This document shows positions 1 to 9,382 of a stretch of 64,000 nucleotides of DNA, in pieces. Position 1 is the first letter of the stretch; every line of letters starts with the position of its first letter. The stretch spans positions 1-64,000 of the forward strand of contig CACHMT010000002.1 in NCBI GenBank assembly GCA_902581005.1, given 5' to 3'. The position numbers and the translations under genes were made by a program. The notes under the pieces were generated by a model that did no database searches, had not been told where the DNA came from, and saw nothing but the letters and a program-made list of their open reading frames with translations. The DNA is from an uncultured Alphaproteobacteria bacterium. Lineage in GTDB: Bacteria > Pseudomonadota > Alphaproteobacteria > Rhodobacterales > Rhodobacteraceae.

Positions 1-2
1 GA

Positions 3-434
3 TATGGGGTATTCAAGCAGATTGAAAATAAAGAACAATTAAATGATTTAGAGCTTCTTATATCAGAAATTTTTTTTGCGGTGGTTTTTTTGTTATTTAT
101 AATGTTTCGGTTTATTTATATGAAAAGAAGATACAAAACTGCGCTTCCTTCAGAGACATCAAAAATACAACTTATAGCAGCAAAATTTGTCCATACCTCG
201 ATGTATTCTGTTCTCACTGGAATTGCAATCTCCGGCTTGGGAATTGGGGCCCTTTTCTGGCTGGGTTATAAAGATGGCCTTTTGATTGAAACCATAATTT
301 GGGTCCACGAACTGCTTTTCTCCACCATATTATGGTTGATTTCCATTCACATCTTAGCGGCAATATATCATCGAACCCAACACGATTTTGTGTGGAGCTC
401 TATGGTTCCCTTTTTAAAGGAAAAGGTCAAATAA
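3..434 (+). CDS. Cytochrome b561 family protein, C-terminal part (5' end outside window)
   Basis: The frame is open to the left edge, so the real start is upstream; 143 residues are visible. Three hydrophobic segments can be seen, around a histidine in FVHTSMY and a C-terminal block with HELLF, IHILAAIYH and HDFVWSSMVPF, which is the end signature of bacterial cytochrome b561 (CybB-like) proteins. These are inner-membrane di-haem b proteins that pass electrons from quinol. The family ends with a charged motif before a short tail, as here. The product is probably an integral membrane electron carrier; the haem ligand set cannot be judged without the missing N-terminus. It is followed after 7 bases by the DUF952 gene on the same strand. 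Confidence 0.7.
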   Translation, partial: YGVFKQIENKEQLNDLELLISEIFFAVVFLLFIMFRFIYMKRRYKTALPSETSKIQLIAAKFVHTSMYSVLTGIAISGLGIGALFWLGYKDGLLIETIIWVHELLFSTILWLISIHILAAIYHRTQHDFVWSSMVPFLKEKVK

Positions 435-441
435 AAGAAAA

Positions 442-786
442 ATGGGTAAGGTTTTTAAAGTATGTGAAGAGGATGACTGGGAAAGCACAAAAAACGAAGA
501 TTTTTTTCTAGGGTCAAAAACCGATCGAAGCGATGGCTTTATTCACTTTTCTACTTCAGAACAATTGGAAGAAACCTTAGAGAGATATTTCAAGTCGAAA
601 AGCCCTTTGTATTTGCTGGAAGTAAAAACAGAGAATGTAGAACTGGTTTGGGAGATAAGTAGAAATAACCAGTTGTTCCCGCATTTATACAGTCCACTGC
701 CATTAAATATGATTTCCCAAGTATACAGAATTATCATAGACGATGAAGGAAAGCATATTATTCCCAAGCAGGTGTTAAATAATTAG
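442..786 (+). CDS. DUF952 family protein
   Basis: A 114-residue cytoplasmic protein. The central DGFIHFSTSEQLEETLERYF block and the later FPHLYSPLPL motif are the two hallmarks of the DUF952 family, small proteins of unknown activity distantly likened to ADP-ribosyltransferase-type folds. Length is normal for the family. It starts with ATG 7 bases after the cytochrome b561 stop, so the two are probably co-transcribed, although no functional link is known. No biochemical role is assigned. Confidence 0.8.
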   Translation: MGKVFKVCEEDDWESTKNEDFFLGSKTDRSDGFIHFSTSEQLEETLERYFKSKSPLYLLEVKTENVELVWEISRNNQLFPHLYSPLPLNMISQVYRIIIDDEGKHIIPKQVLNN

Positions 787-853
787 CACCCTTAAATTGA
801 GAAGAGAAAAAATAAAACGAAGGGAAATTACTTTTATTGTTGCCCATAAAAAC

Positions 854-1398
854 ATGAAAAAAGAAATAAACAGGATTTTAAATTTTTGGTTCGAGGAATG
901 TAATTCAAAAGATTGGTTTAAAAAAGATGAGCGTTTTGACAACCAAATTAAAAATAATTTTGGTGATCAAATAGAAGAGGCGGTGCTTGGATATTATAAT
1001 CATTGGGCAAAATCTTTAGAAAGCTCGCTAGCACTCATTATATTAACCGACCAGTTTACCAGAAATGTCTTCAGAGGAACACCTAGGTCCTTCTCAGGAG
1101 ATACTCTTGCACTAAACACCTGTTTACATTGTTTAGATACCTTTGATATCAGCAAACAAAATAGAGAAAAAGCACACTTTACTTTGATACATTAATGCAT
1201 AGTGAAAATTTAAGAATTCAAGAAATGTCTTTGCTATTATTTCGAGCACACACTTCTGATAACGTCTACCAATATGCATTAAAACACAAAAATATAATTG
1301 CCAGATTTGGCAGGTTTCCACATAGAAACGCTATATTAGGAAGAACTTCGACAGCATCGGAAATTGAATTTTTAAAAAATCCTGGATCCTCTTTCTAG
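854..1398 (+). pseudogene. DUF924 family protein, frameshifted
   Basis: The first part (from the ATG at 854) carries ILNFWFEE, DWFKKDERFD and LILTDQFTRNVFRGT-like blocks typical of the DUF924 N-terminal half, then hits a stop at 1193-1195. The family continues in another frame from about 1180: MHSENLRIQEMSLLLF, then RFGRFPHRNAILGRTST and a normal C-terminus FLKNPGSSF. Adding one base near 1170-1180 (around CACACTTTACTTTG) would rejoin the halves into a protein of about 180 residues, the usual family length. Both halves are well preserved, so the break is recent or a sequencing error. DUF924 proteins are helical, TPR-like and of unknown function. An alternative earlier start at 797 (TTG) is possible. 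Confidence 0.75.
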
Positions 1399-1423
1399 CG
1401 CCCAAACGTTTAGCGCAAACTAT

Positions 1424-2584
1424 TTAAAAAGTGTTTGCCTTCTCGACCAATTTCACAAAAAAGCTTGCTCCTATCGGTGATAGTTCATCATTAAAATCAT
1501 ATTTCGGGTTGTGGACAGCTGCTCCAACACCCTGCCCTACATGGAAATAACACCCTGGACGCTTCTCTATCATAAATGAAAAATCCTCAGACGCCATTAT
1601 TGGTTTAGCGTTTATGTCGACGTTTTGTACACCCACTATCTCTTTAGCCACTTCAGCTGCAAATTTTGTTTCTCTTTGGTGATTTACAGTGGGGGGATAA
1701 CCATAGTTGTAGTCTAACTTTATTTTCCCTCCAAAACCTCTGCTATAACCCTTGCATAATTCTTTTAGCCTTTTTACAATCAGCGACTGCGCTTCTTTGG
1801 AAAGAGTTCGAACAGTTCCATTGATGAATGCATCGTTGGGAATAATATTATGGGTAGTTCCAGCATGAAACTGAGTGATAGAAATCACTACTTTTTCCAA
1901 AGCCGATAAGTTTCTGGATGAAATAGTTTGTATAGCTTGTACAAGTTGTGCCCCTGTAATGAGAGGATCAATTGTTTCATCAGGCTCCGCCGCATGACCA
2001 CCTTGACCAATAATTTTGATCGTAAAATCATCTGCTGCTGCCATGTTTGGGCCTATACAAGTCTTAAAAACACCTAAAGGAGACCCAGGATCGTTATGGA
2101 TCCCATAAACCTCATCGATCTGAAACTTCTCCATTATGCCTTCGTCACACATGACTTTGGCTCCTCCTCCTCCTTCCTCTGCAGGTTGGAAAATCAAGGC
2201 AACATTCCCAGCAAAACTTCTTGTCTCGCATAAGTATTTAGCAGCTCCTAAAAGCATAGTGGTGTGTCCGTCATGTCCACAAGCGTGCATTATTCCAGTT
2301 CTTTTAGATTTATATTTTTTATTAGTCATTTCTGTTAACGGCAATGCATCCATATCTGCTCTAAGCCCAATTGTTTTTCCATTAGATTTACCATTAATTA
2401 TTGCAACAATCCCTGTTTTTGCTATTCCAGAATGAATTTCATCTACACCAAATTCTTCTAGTTTAGATTTTACAAACTTTGCTGTCTCAAAACATTCAAA
2501 TCCTAGTTCTGGATTAGAGTGCATTTGATGTCTCCATCCTTGCATCTCGTCAAAGTAATCTGATATTCTATTTATTACAGGCAA
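1424..2584 (-). CDS. M20D family metallo-amidohydrolase (hippurate hydrolase / N-acyl amino acid amidohydrolase type)
   Basis: A 386-residue zinc-type peptidase of family M20D, which hydrolyses N-acyl or N-aromatic acyl amino acids in the cytosol. Visible motifs are GLRADMDALPLTE near residue 73, HACGHDGHTTMLLGA near 100 (metal ligands C102 and H104), QPAEEGGGGA near 133 (E136/E137) and IHNDPGSPLG near 162 (ligand H163), with a last ligand histidine in GAAVHNPKYDF near the C-terminus. Family members usually have W or M where this has D164. The start is TTG at 2584: GAGG lies 5 bases upstream, and the next ATG (residue 14) would remove the conserved N-terminal helix. It is divergent from the P450 gene and ends 25 bases from the DUF924 remnant. 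Confidence 0.85.
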   Translation of the reverse strand: MPVINRISDYFDEMQGWRHQMHSNPELGFECFETAKFVKSKLEEFGVDEIHSGIAKTGIVAIINGKSNGKTIGLRADMDALPLTEMTNKKYKSKRTGIMHACGHDGHTTMLLGAAKYLCETRSFAGNVALIFQPAEEGGGGAKVMCDEGIMEKFQIDEVYGIHNDPGSPLGVFKTCIGPNMAAADDFTIKIIGQGGHAAEPDETIDPLITGAQLVQAIQTISSRNLSALEKVVISITQFHAGTTHNIIPNDAFINGTVRTLSKEAQSLIVKRLKELCKGYSRGFGGKIKLDYNYGYPPTVNHQRETKFAAEVAKEIVGVQNVDINAKPIMASEDFSFMIEKRPGCYFHVGQGVGAAVHNPKYDFNDELSPIGASFFVKLVEKANTF

Positions 2585-2682
2585 AGTAACCTCTAGTTTA
2601 TGTTTTTGAGCTTAAATCGACTAAAACATATAGTATCATGCTCGATGTATTTGGAAAGGGCTTTTAAAAAAGCGAGATAACG

Positions 2683-3867
2683 ATGATAATGGTTGATCAA
2701 CCACCAGCTGAAAAAAATTTTGTTCAAAACCCCTATGCTTTCTATCGCCATATCTTAAAAAGAGGTGGTGTTTGTTTCTGGAAAAATTATAATCAGAAGG
2801 CATTTTTTAACTTCGACACCATAAATAAAATTTTTAAAGACAAGAGATTTGGTAGAGAGTTACCGCCAGACTTCAAACAACCTAATGAGAATAATCTAAG
2901 TGATTTTTATAGAATTGAGAGGAACTCAATGCTTGAATTGGAAGGGGAGAGACACACTCGACTACGAGGGTTGGTATTACGCGCATTCACCACTAAAAAT
3001 ATACAAAAAATATCTAAAGATATTCACACACTTTGCACCCAGTTGTTGGATAATATTAATGAGAATGAAACAGATTTAATAGAAAGCTACGCAAAACAAG
3101 TCCCTGTAATTACTATTGCTCGCCTCTTAGGGATACCAGAAGAAATGTCAGATCAATTGTTAAAATGGTCTAATTCAATGGTTGCTGTATACCAAGCAAA
3201 AATTTCAGAAGCGAGCAAAGACTTAGCAAATCAATCCTCAAAAGAATTCTATGAATATATTAAAAAATACGTAGCTGAACGTCGCTCTAAGCCAGCAGAT
3301 GATTTAATCACTCATTTGATAAACGCTGAAGAAGATAATCAAAAGCTTAATTTTGATGAGTTAGTTTCAACTTGCATTTTATTGTTAAATGCAGGACATG
3401 AAGCGACAGTCCATACTATAGGCAATGGAATAAAAGCATTACTTCTGAACAAAGTTGATTGTCGTTTTTTAAAAGAGAAAGAATGGTACGGTATTGTAGA
3501 AGAAATCCTAAGATATGATCCACCACTTCATATATTTACAAGGTTTGCATACGAAAATTTAACAGTTGATGATGTTCACATTGCTCGTGGAGAAAAAATT
3601 AGCTTGGTAATAGGTGCATCTGGCCACGATGAAAGCCGATGGGATAAGCCCTCTGAGTTCACACCGAATAGACGTCCTTTAACTCATAATTCTTTCGGTG
3701 CAGGTGCACACTTTTGTCTTGGAGCCCCTTTAGCGCGCTTAGAAATAAATTTGGCCCTTAAAAACCTGTTTGATAAAAAAAGATATATTAAGATACTTCA
3801 AAAGCCTGAGTATGCAGATATTTATCACTTTCATGGACTCAAGTCATTAAATGTTGAAATGCGCTAA
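2683..3867 (+). CDS. Cytochrome P450
   Basis: A soluble bacterial-type P450 of 394 residues. The haem-thiolate motif SFGAGAHFCLGAPLARLE places the ligand cysteine at residue 345; the K-helix ExxR is E274-R277 (EEILRYDPP); the I-helix oxygen-activation motif is AGHEAT at 237-242. There is no membrane anchor and no fused reductase, so it needs separate ferredoxin partners, which are not in the window. The ELEGERHTRLRGLVLRAFT block matches the C-helix region of the CYP107/CYP153-like bacterial grade, but I cannot name the substrate. It is divergent from the M20D gene across a 98-base gap that must hold both promoters. The ATG at 2689 is an equally possible start. Confidence 0.95.
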   Translation: MIMVDQPPAEKNFVQNPYAFYRHILKRGGVCFWKNYNQKAFFNFDTINKIFKDKRFGRELPPDFKQPNENNLSDFYRIERNSMLELEGERHTRLRGLVLRAFTTKNIQKISKDIHTLCTQLLDNINENETDLIESYAKQVPVITIARLLGIPEEMSDQLLKWSNSMVAVYQAKISEASKDLANQSSKEFYEYIKKYVAERRSKPADDLITHLINAEEDNQKLNFDELVSTCILLLNAGHEATVHTIGNGIKALLLNKVDCRFLKEKEWYGIVEEILRYDPPLHIFTRFAYENLTVDDVHIARGEKISLVIGASGHDESRWDKPSEFTPNRRPLTHNSFGAGAHFCLGAPLARLEINLALKNLFDKKRYIKILQKPEYADIYHFHGLKSLNVEMR

Positions 3868-3935
3868 ATGATCTCTAAACTTATGATATTTTGATGAAAT
3901 ATTGTGTATTTGATAATGTTAAATAAACTTTGATT

Positions 3936-4529
3936 ATGAAATATTTTGGTTTTGTCTTCGCTTTTGCGACTTTTTTCTTCTCACTAAACTTAGGCCCGTT
4001 GGAGAACTTTATATCCTTGAATGATCTTTTAAGAGAAAACCGTGTCTATTACTTTAAAGAGAATAAGAACCCCGTAAGTGGACCAGTCAAAACTTTTTGG
4101 AACAATGGTTATGTAGAAAATACCGGAAAGCTATTAAACGGCTTAAAAGAAGAAGGTTGGGAATATTTTCATGATAACGGAAAATTGCGCGCAAAAGGTT
4201 CCTATAAAAAAGGCAAAAAGAATGGAAATTGGTTAACTTTCTTTAATAATGGAAACATGCGATCACAAGAAGTATATGCGGATGGCGTTCAATCAGGGGT
4301 TTGGAAGTTTTACTATCGAAGTGGCAATATTCGGACAGAAGAGGAATATAAAAATAACAATCTAGAGGGAGTTTGGAGATTCTATCTTGAAACAGGAGAA
4401 TTGATTGAAAGCGGATACCAAAAAAAGGGCGTTAGAGACGGAGTTTTGGAGATATTTGATAAATCAGGTGATCTAATTAAGAAGGAGACATGGGCGATGG
4501 GTGTTCTTAAAGAAGTAAAGTTATACTGA
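3936..4529 (+). CDS. MORN-2 repeat (YwqK-like) exported protein
   Basis: About 197 residues. The ATG at 3936 is chosen over a TTG two codons earlier because it directly begins a signal-like hydrophobic stretch (KYFGFVFAFATFFFSLNL). The rest is a run of roughly five 23-residue repeats of the MORN_2 type, each with a G-x-W-x-x-Y/F-x-x-x-G pattern (EGWEYFHDNGKL, NGNWLTFFNNGNM, SGVWKFYYRSGNI, EGVWRFYLETGEL, DGVLEIFDKSGDL). Such proteins are often labelled YwqK-family antitoxins, but in Gram-negatives they are mostly exported beta-rich proteins of unknown role. The stop codon abuts the ATG of the alkyltransferase gene without a spacer, so translation is probably coupled. Confidence 0.8.
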   Translation: MKYFGFVFAFATFFFSLNLGPLENFISLNDLLRENRVYYFKENKNPVSGPVKTFWNNGYVENTGKLLNGLKEEGWEYFHDNGKLRAKGSYKKGKKNGNWLTFFNNGNMRSQEVYADGVQSGVWKFYYRSGNIRTEEEYKNNNLEGVWRFYLETGELIESGYQKKGVRDGVLEIFDKSGDLIKKETWAMGVLKEVKLY

Positions 4530-4844
4530 ATGCAAGAAAAAAAAATTATGAAGGTTATTAACGGAAGAAAGTGTTACGGAACAAAATTTCAACTTGCTGT
4601 CTGGAAAGAGATCGCAAAAATAATACCCGGAAAGACTAAAACATACTCAGAATTAGCAAATATACTTGGCAAACCCAAATCTGCCAGAGCGGTAGCAAAT
4701 GCTTGTGGCAAGAATCCTCATCCTGGACCGATACCCTGCCATAGAGTAATAAGATCTGATGGGTCTTTAGGAGGTTACAGTGGCGCTGGAGGAATTGAAA
4801 CCAAACGAAAGCTTCTTTTAGACGAAAGAGATAGTTTCACATAA
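4530..4844 (+). CDS. ogt: Methylated-DNA--protein-cysteine S-methyltransferase, catalytic domain only
   Basis: A 104-residue protein made of just the C-terminal DNA-binding/alkyl-acceptor domain of the Ogt/Ada-C/MGMT family. It shows FQLAVWKEIAKIIPGKT, the winged-helix segment ARAVANACGKNP, and the acceptor motif PIPCHRVI with the reactive cysteine at about residue 70, followed by GGYSGAGGIETKRKLLL. The cysteine is present, so it is not an alkyltransferase-like (ATL) protein. Most Ogt proteins are 150-180 residues with an N-terminal ribonuclease-H-like domain that is absent here. It should repair O6-alkylguanine by irreversible self-alkylation. The start abuts the stop of the MORN gene; a second ATG lies six codons downstream. 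Confidence 0.85.
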   Translation: MQEKKIMKVINGRKCYGTKFQLAVWKEIAKIIPGKTKTYSELANILGKPKSARAVANACGKNPHPGPIPCHRVIRSDGSLGGYSGAGGIETKRKLLLDERDSFT

Positions 4845-4854
4845 ATTAAGTAAA

Positions 4855-6093
4855 TTGAAGCCAGAAAATCAAAGAAATATTTTAGCATTGGCTACGGCGC
4901 AAGCTATTTTAGGCTCCCAAATGCCTATGTATATAATCTTGGGAGGTCTTGTGGGACAATCTCTTGCTAGCAATGTTTGCTATGCGACCATACCTATATC
5001 CCTTTTAATTGTTGGTTCAATGGTAAGCTCTCCTATTCTATCTAATCTAATGCAATCGACAACAAGAAGGCTTGGATTGGTTGTTGGGAATCTAGCGGGG
5101 TTAATTGGATCATTGACTTCTCTCTTAGGGATATTTCTTAGATCATTCGAGCTTTTTTTATTGGGCTCTTTTGTTTCAGGTACTTATATGGCTTCCCAGG
5201 CATTTTATAGGTTTACAGCCACAGATGATTGTGAAAACCAGTTCAAAGCACGAGCTATCTCAACTGTTCTTTCGGGTGGCTTAATTGCGGCCATTTTAGG
5301 TCCCTTTATAGTGAAGATATCTTTAAGTTTAGATAATTCTGTACCATTTCTATATTCGTATTTAGCTATAGTAATCCTGAACTGCTTAGGTCCGTTCATA
5401 TTGTCTTATGTCAAACCTATTCCCGCATCAAAATCTTCTGAGGGAAACATAAATGATAATGAAAAGTCAAATAGGACAAACTTGAACAGACCGCGCATTA
5501 GTATTTTCAAAAGACCCGTGATCTTTGTCTCGATAACCTGTTCAATGATTGCTTATGGCGTAATGAACCTAATTATGACTTCTTCACCTATCGCGATAGT
5601 GGGATGTGGGTTTGGAACTAACCAAGCAGCCAATGTTGTTTCAGCCCATGCGCTGGCAATGTTTGCTCCCTCCTTTGTAACAGGGAAATTGGTGGAAAAA
5701 TATGGGGAAAAGTCAATAATATTTATGGGAATGATTTTATTCTTGCTTGCAGTCCTTATTGCTTATCAAGGTGTAGATATTTCGAACTTCTACCTATCAT
5801 TAATATTAATTGGTATCGGCTGGAATTTTAGCTTTATCGGGTCAACAAGCCTGCTAACAAAAAACCATTCCCCGTCAGAAAAGGGAAAGGTTCAAGGAAT
5901 AAATGATTTTTTTGTTTTTGGTTTTGTAGCTCTATCATCGGTAACCTCGGGTTGGCTAATGAATTGCAGTGCGAACTCCTCGCAGTTAGGATGGGAGGTT
6001 GTTAATTTAACAGGTACTCCCTTAGTAGTCTTTGCCTTAATTTCCCTAATTTGTTTATGGATTGCAAATCAATCAAAATCACGAAAAATATGA
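4855..6093 (+). CDS. Major facilitator superfamily transporter
   Basis: A 412-residue membrane protein with about twelve hydrophobic segments and a charged central loop (residues 190-215, rich in K, S and N) between two six-helix halves, the usual MFS plan. The loop between helices 2 and 3 carries an altered MFS motif (NLMQSTTRRLGLVVG). The likely start is TTG at 4855, 10 bases after the alkyltransferase stop; no ATG occurs until residue 23. The substrate is unknown. Proteins of this type are usually annotated as drug or metabolite exporters, but nothing here specifies the cargo. Confidence 0.8.
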   Translation: MKPENQRNILALATAQAILGSQMPMYIILGGLVGQSLASNVCYATIPISLLIVGSMVSSPILSNLMQSTTRRLGLVVGNLAGLIGSLTSLLGIFLRSFELFLLGSFVSGTYMASQAFYRFTATDDCENQFKARAISTVLSGGLIAAILGPFIVKISLSLDNSVPFLYSYLAIVILNCLGPFILSYVKPIPASKSSEGNINDNEKSNRTNLNRPRISIFKRPVIFVSITCSMIAYGVMNLIMTSSPIAIVGCGFGTNQAANVVSAHALAMFAPSFVTGKLVEKYGEKSIIFMGMILFLLAVLIAYQGVDISNFYLSLILIGIGWNFSFIGSTSLLTKNHSPSEKGKVQGINDFFVFGFVALSSVTSGWLMNCSANSSQLGWEVVNLTGTPLVVFALISLICLWIANQSKSRKI

Positions 6094-6151
6094 AGGGATG
6101 GCGTAAATTTTGCATTAGGTTTGAGTTGAAACTGCATAGTGGAAAAATATA

Positions 6152-7240
6152 ATGATAATTTTATTTAGAATCTCTGTTATTTTGACGATATTTCTTTTGC
6201 CTTTTTCTACTATTTTTGGTGATAGCCATGTCAAACAGAATAGCTGTCCTGAAGACGATATTGCGACGCTTTATGACCTGATTTATGGAAATTATTTACC
6301 TTTTGAACCTCCGCTTGATGAGGAAGGAAACATATCTATGTCGCCGGAAGAGTTATTTGTGATGAAATCAAAGCACTTCTTTAATCAAATTAAAAAGGTC
6401 GAACCAGTTAAGATTTCTCTAGCTACTTATGCTTCACTTTCAAAAGAGGTTCCTGAAGCCCTTAGTGATTTTGAAACTAGGATCAAAATTATATTGCCAG
6501 ACTGCCAGATCATCTCTCTTTACAGAGGTTCCCCTATTGAAAAAATAACAACAGATTTTAAAACGGTTCAACTTATCTCAAAAATGGCAAATGATGCAAA
6601 TTTAAATTCTTTTACATTTTTTGCAGCAAATAAAATAAGCATATCGCCATTAGACTTTAGCTACGTTCAAAATATGCTCAAAAATGATTATTCATTTGAT
6701 CCGGAGGTACTGACAAACTTAATGCCAGAAAAAATGATTGATAGATATTTTCCTGGGAAAATCATACCAGTCGCTAATTTATCTGAAGCCGCTCTACTTA
6801 CTTTTATTTCCAAGGGTGGTGAAATAGAGAATACACCTAAAGATGTTTTTTTTATAAAGCCAAAAAGCTTTTCCGGCGTATCAGAAAGTTTTTCTGCAAT
6901 AATGCTTGACGACAGTGGAAATTTAGAAACATTCGCTGCGTTAAATACAGATCTTATTGTTCAGTTATTTAATAGGTATGGCATAAAGACTGAGGTAATT
7001 TCACTTAGAGAGGTGTTTACTGATGATACGGGCAGCTGTAACCTGGACCCTGCAGGCAGGTGGTATCAACTTATTGGAGGACGAAAAATACGGAACTGCC
7101 CTTTTTTCAGTATGACTAGAAAGATGCTACAAAAACGAAGCTATTTAAAGACTATTGACTTCGTGGAACAAAATACAAATTTTTCAAGATTAGATGAAAT
7201 TATCCGAAAACACGTACTTAAAGATAGCGTTGACGGATAA
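6152..7240 (+). CDS. Exported protein of unknown function
   Basis: A 362-residue protein I do not recognise. It begins with a clear signal peptide (IILFRISVILTIFLLPFSTIFG) likely cut near residue 24, leaving a soluble periplasmic protein with four cysteines (in NSCPEDD, PDCQII, GSCNLD and RNCPFF), which could form two disulfides. No repeat, lipobox or transmembrane helix is seen after the signal. The composition is ordinary for the genome. It stands alone between an MFS gene and hppA, with 58 and 91 bases of flanking spacer, so it is probably its own transcription unit. Confidence 0.7.
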   Translation: MIILFRISVILTIFLLPFSTIFGDSHVKQNSCPEDDIATLYDLIYGNYLPFEPPLDEEGNISMSPEELFVMKSKHFFNQIKKVEPVKISLATYASLSKEVPEALSDFETRIKIILPDCQIISLYRGSPIEKITTDFKTVQLISKMANDANLNSFTFFAANKISISPLDFSYVQNMLKNDYSFDPEVLTNLMPEKMIDRYFPGKIIPVANLSEAALLTFISKGGEIENTPKDVFFIKPKSFSGVSESFSAIMLDDSGNLETFAALNTDLIVQLFNRYGIKTEVISLREVFTDDTGSCNLDPAGRWYQLIGGRKIRNCPFFSMTRKMLQKRSYLKTIDFVEQNTNFSRLDEIIRKHVLKDSVDG

Positions 7241-7331
7241 CTATTTTCTTTTAAAGCATATCTTTGCTTTACAAACATAAAAATTTTAGATATCTCCGAA
7301 AATTAAATTTGTACAAAAAAAGGAAATGTCT

Positions 7332-9341
7332 ATGTTACTTAATCCATTAATGCCCATATTTTTCGGTCTTTTTGGACTTTTATGCGCTTTTATAGTCTAC
7401 TTGCAGGTCAAGAGTGCTAACGAAGGTACCGGTAGAGTTAAAGAAATCGGTGACGAAATCCATCTCGGGGCAATGGTATTCATGGCCGCTGAATATAAAA
7501 TACTTAGTATGTTTTGTGTCATCTGTTTAGCTGCACTCTATTATTTTTTAGGCTGGGAAACTGCCCTTGCTTTTTTTCTTGGGGCTTTATGCTCAGGCTC
7601 TGCAGGATATATTGGGATGTACACCGCGACTAAAGCTAATGTGAGAACTGCCGTGGCAGCTAGTGAGGGTGGTGCTGCTTCAGCGCTTAATGTAGCATTT
7701 TTTGGCGGTTCAATTATGGGCCTGACTGTTGCTGCGATGGGATTGGTTGGCATAGGAATTCTTTTCTACAATTTCGGTGGGGATCTAAAGCAAATACATG
7801 CTATTGAGGGCTTTGCAATGGGAGCTTCGTCTGTCGCTCTTTTTTCTCGCGTTGGAGGCGGAATTTTTACAAAAAGCGCTGACGTTGGCGCAGATTTAGT
7901 TGGAAAAGTTGAGGCTGGAATTCCAGAAGATGATCCCAGAAACCCGGGTGTTATTGCAGATAACGTGGGGGATAATGTAGGCGATGTTGCAGGAATGGGT
8001 TCTGATATTTTTGAGTCGTATTGCGGGTCAATAATTGCATCTATCATTTTAGCCACCACTATGTCGGCCTCGTCAGTTTCTTTACTTGGTGGAGATGTTA
8101 ATGCTTTGATTGGAATGCCTCTGGTTCTTGCTTCCGTTGGTCTGATTTGCTCCATCCTCGGTATCCTGACAGTAAGAGTGTTTTCTAGTAGTAGTCCAGA
8201 GATGGCTCTAAGGTACGGCACCATTGGTTCTGCAATACTTTTTATTGTAGCTGCGTATTTCACTATCACATCAGTTGGGGTATCGGCAAATGTTTGGATA
8301 GCAGTTCTTATAGGCGCAATTGGTGGCATTGTGGTTGGACTGATAACAGAATACTACACAGGAGGAAAGCCAGTTCGAAAAATTGCTGAAGGCGGAGAAA
8401 CTGGCGCTGCTACTATAATGATAACAGGATTGGCTGTTGGCATGCAATCAGTTGCAATACCAGTGCTTGCGATAGTTGTAATCATTTTTACTGCTAACTC
8501 TTTCGCAGGTCTCTATGGCGTTGGAATGGCAGCTGTCGGTATGTTAAGTACGGTTGGAATTACAATGGCTATTGATGCTTACGGTCCTGTAGCGGATAAC
8601 GCTGGAGGTATAGCGGAAATGTCAGAGATGGGAAACGAAACTCGGGAGATAACTGACTCATTGGATGAAGTTGGAAATACAACTGCAGCAATTGGAAAAG
8701 GCTTTGCTATAAGTGCTGCAGCTCTTGCCGCTTTGGCATTGATAAGTGCATACATAGAGAAAATCAGCGGAAGCGACAGCAGTTTTGTGCTTGCTATTAA
8801 TGATCCTTTAGTTTTAGCAGGTATGTTCCTTGGCGGCATTTTCCCATTTCTGGTTAGTTCAATGACAATGACTGCAGTTGGTGATGCAGCCTTCGATATG
8901 ATAAAAGAGATCAGGCGTCAATTTAAAGAAATTCCTGGCCTTCTTGAAGGGAAAGCAAAGCCAGATACTGCAAAATGCGTAGACATTGCAACAAAAGCAG
9001 CACTAAGAAAAATGATAGCTCCTGGTGCATTAGCGGTTTTAGCCCCAGTTGTGGTAGGAACAATTTTAGGCCCTAAAGCATTGGGGGGAATGCTTGGAGG
9101 AGCACTTATATGTTGTGTAATGATGGCCCTGATGATGGCTAATGCGGGAGGTGCTTGGGATAATGCAAAAAAATATGTTGAAAAAGGCAACCTGGGTGGG
9201 AAAGGCTCTGAAGTACACAAAGCCGCAGTGGTTGGTGACACAGTAGGTGATCCTTTAAAAGATACTTCAGGACCTTCAATGAATATTTTGATAAATGTGA
9301 TGGCTATCGTTAGCTTGGTTATTGCCCCATTACTCGTATAA
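7332..9341 (+). CDS. hppA: K+-stimulated proton-pumping inorganic pyrophosphatase
   Basis: A membrane-bound pyrophosphatase of about 669 residues that couples pyrophosphate hydrolysis to proton export. About 16 hydrophobic helices are visible together with the substrate-site signature [20 protein letters not shown] and the following [16 protein letters not shown], both rich in metal-binding aspartates. The [10 protein letters not shown] segment has alanine where K+-independent enzymes carry lysine, so this belongs to the K+-requiring class. Proton rather than sodium transport is inferred from family frequency only. The ATG at 7332 is preferred because AGGA lies 7 bases upstream; the ATG at 7326 is too close to it. 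The 3' end converges on yqeY with a strong shared hairpin. Confidence 0.95.
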   Translation: MLLNPLMPIFFGLFGLLCAFIVYLQVKSANEGTGRVKEIGDEIHLGAMVFMAAEYKILSMFCVICLAALYYFLGWETALAFFLGALCSGSAGYIGMYTATKANVRTAVAASEGGAASALNVAFFGGSIMGLTVAAMGLVGIGILFYNFGGDLKQIHAIEGFAMGASSVALFSRVGGGIFTKSADVGADLVGKVEAGIPEDDPRNPGVIADNVGDNVGDVAGMGSDIFESYCGSIIASIILATTMSASSVSLLGGDVNALIGMPLVLASVGLICSILGILTVRVFSSSSPEMALRYGTIGSAILFIVAAYFTITSVGVSANVWIAVLIGAIGGIVVGLITEYYTGGKPVRKIAEGGETGAATIMITGLAVGMQSVAIPVLAIVVIIFTANSFAGLYGVGMAAVGMLSTVGITMAIDAYGPVADNAGGIAEMSEMGNETREITDSLDEVGNTTAAIGKGFAISAAALAALALISAYIEKISGSDSSFVLAINDPLVLAGMFLGGIFPFLVSSMTMTAVGDAAFDMIKEIRRQFKEIPGLLEGKAKPDTAKCVDIATKAALRKMIAPGALAVLAPVVVGTILGPKALGGMLGGALICCVMMALMMANAGGAWDNAKKYVEKGNLGGKGSEVHKAAVVGDTVGDPLKDTSGPSMNILINVMAIVSLVIAPLLV

Positions 9342-9349
9342 AATACAAC

Positions 9350-9382
9350 GTTAAGGCTTTACTATTTAAGTAGAGCCTTAAC
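9350..9382. terminator. Hairpin shared by the convergent ends of hppA and yqeY
   Basis: The arm GTTAAGGCTTTA (9350-9361) pairs with TAGAGCCTTAAC (9371-9382) over 12 bases including one G-U, with a 9-base loop. It lies between and into the 3' end of yqeY, just after the hppA stop. Neither side has a long T tract (a short TTTTAT follows on the minus strand), so this is a possible bidirectional terminator or mRNA end stabiliser rather than a textbook one. Confidence 0.5.

Noticed and set aside
7766-8329. 187-codon open frame on the minus strand within hppA
   Set aside because: It is a shadow of a strongly conserved gene; its product is proline/serine/isoleucine-biased with no motif or ribosome site.
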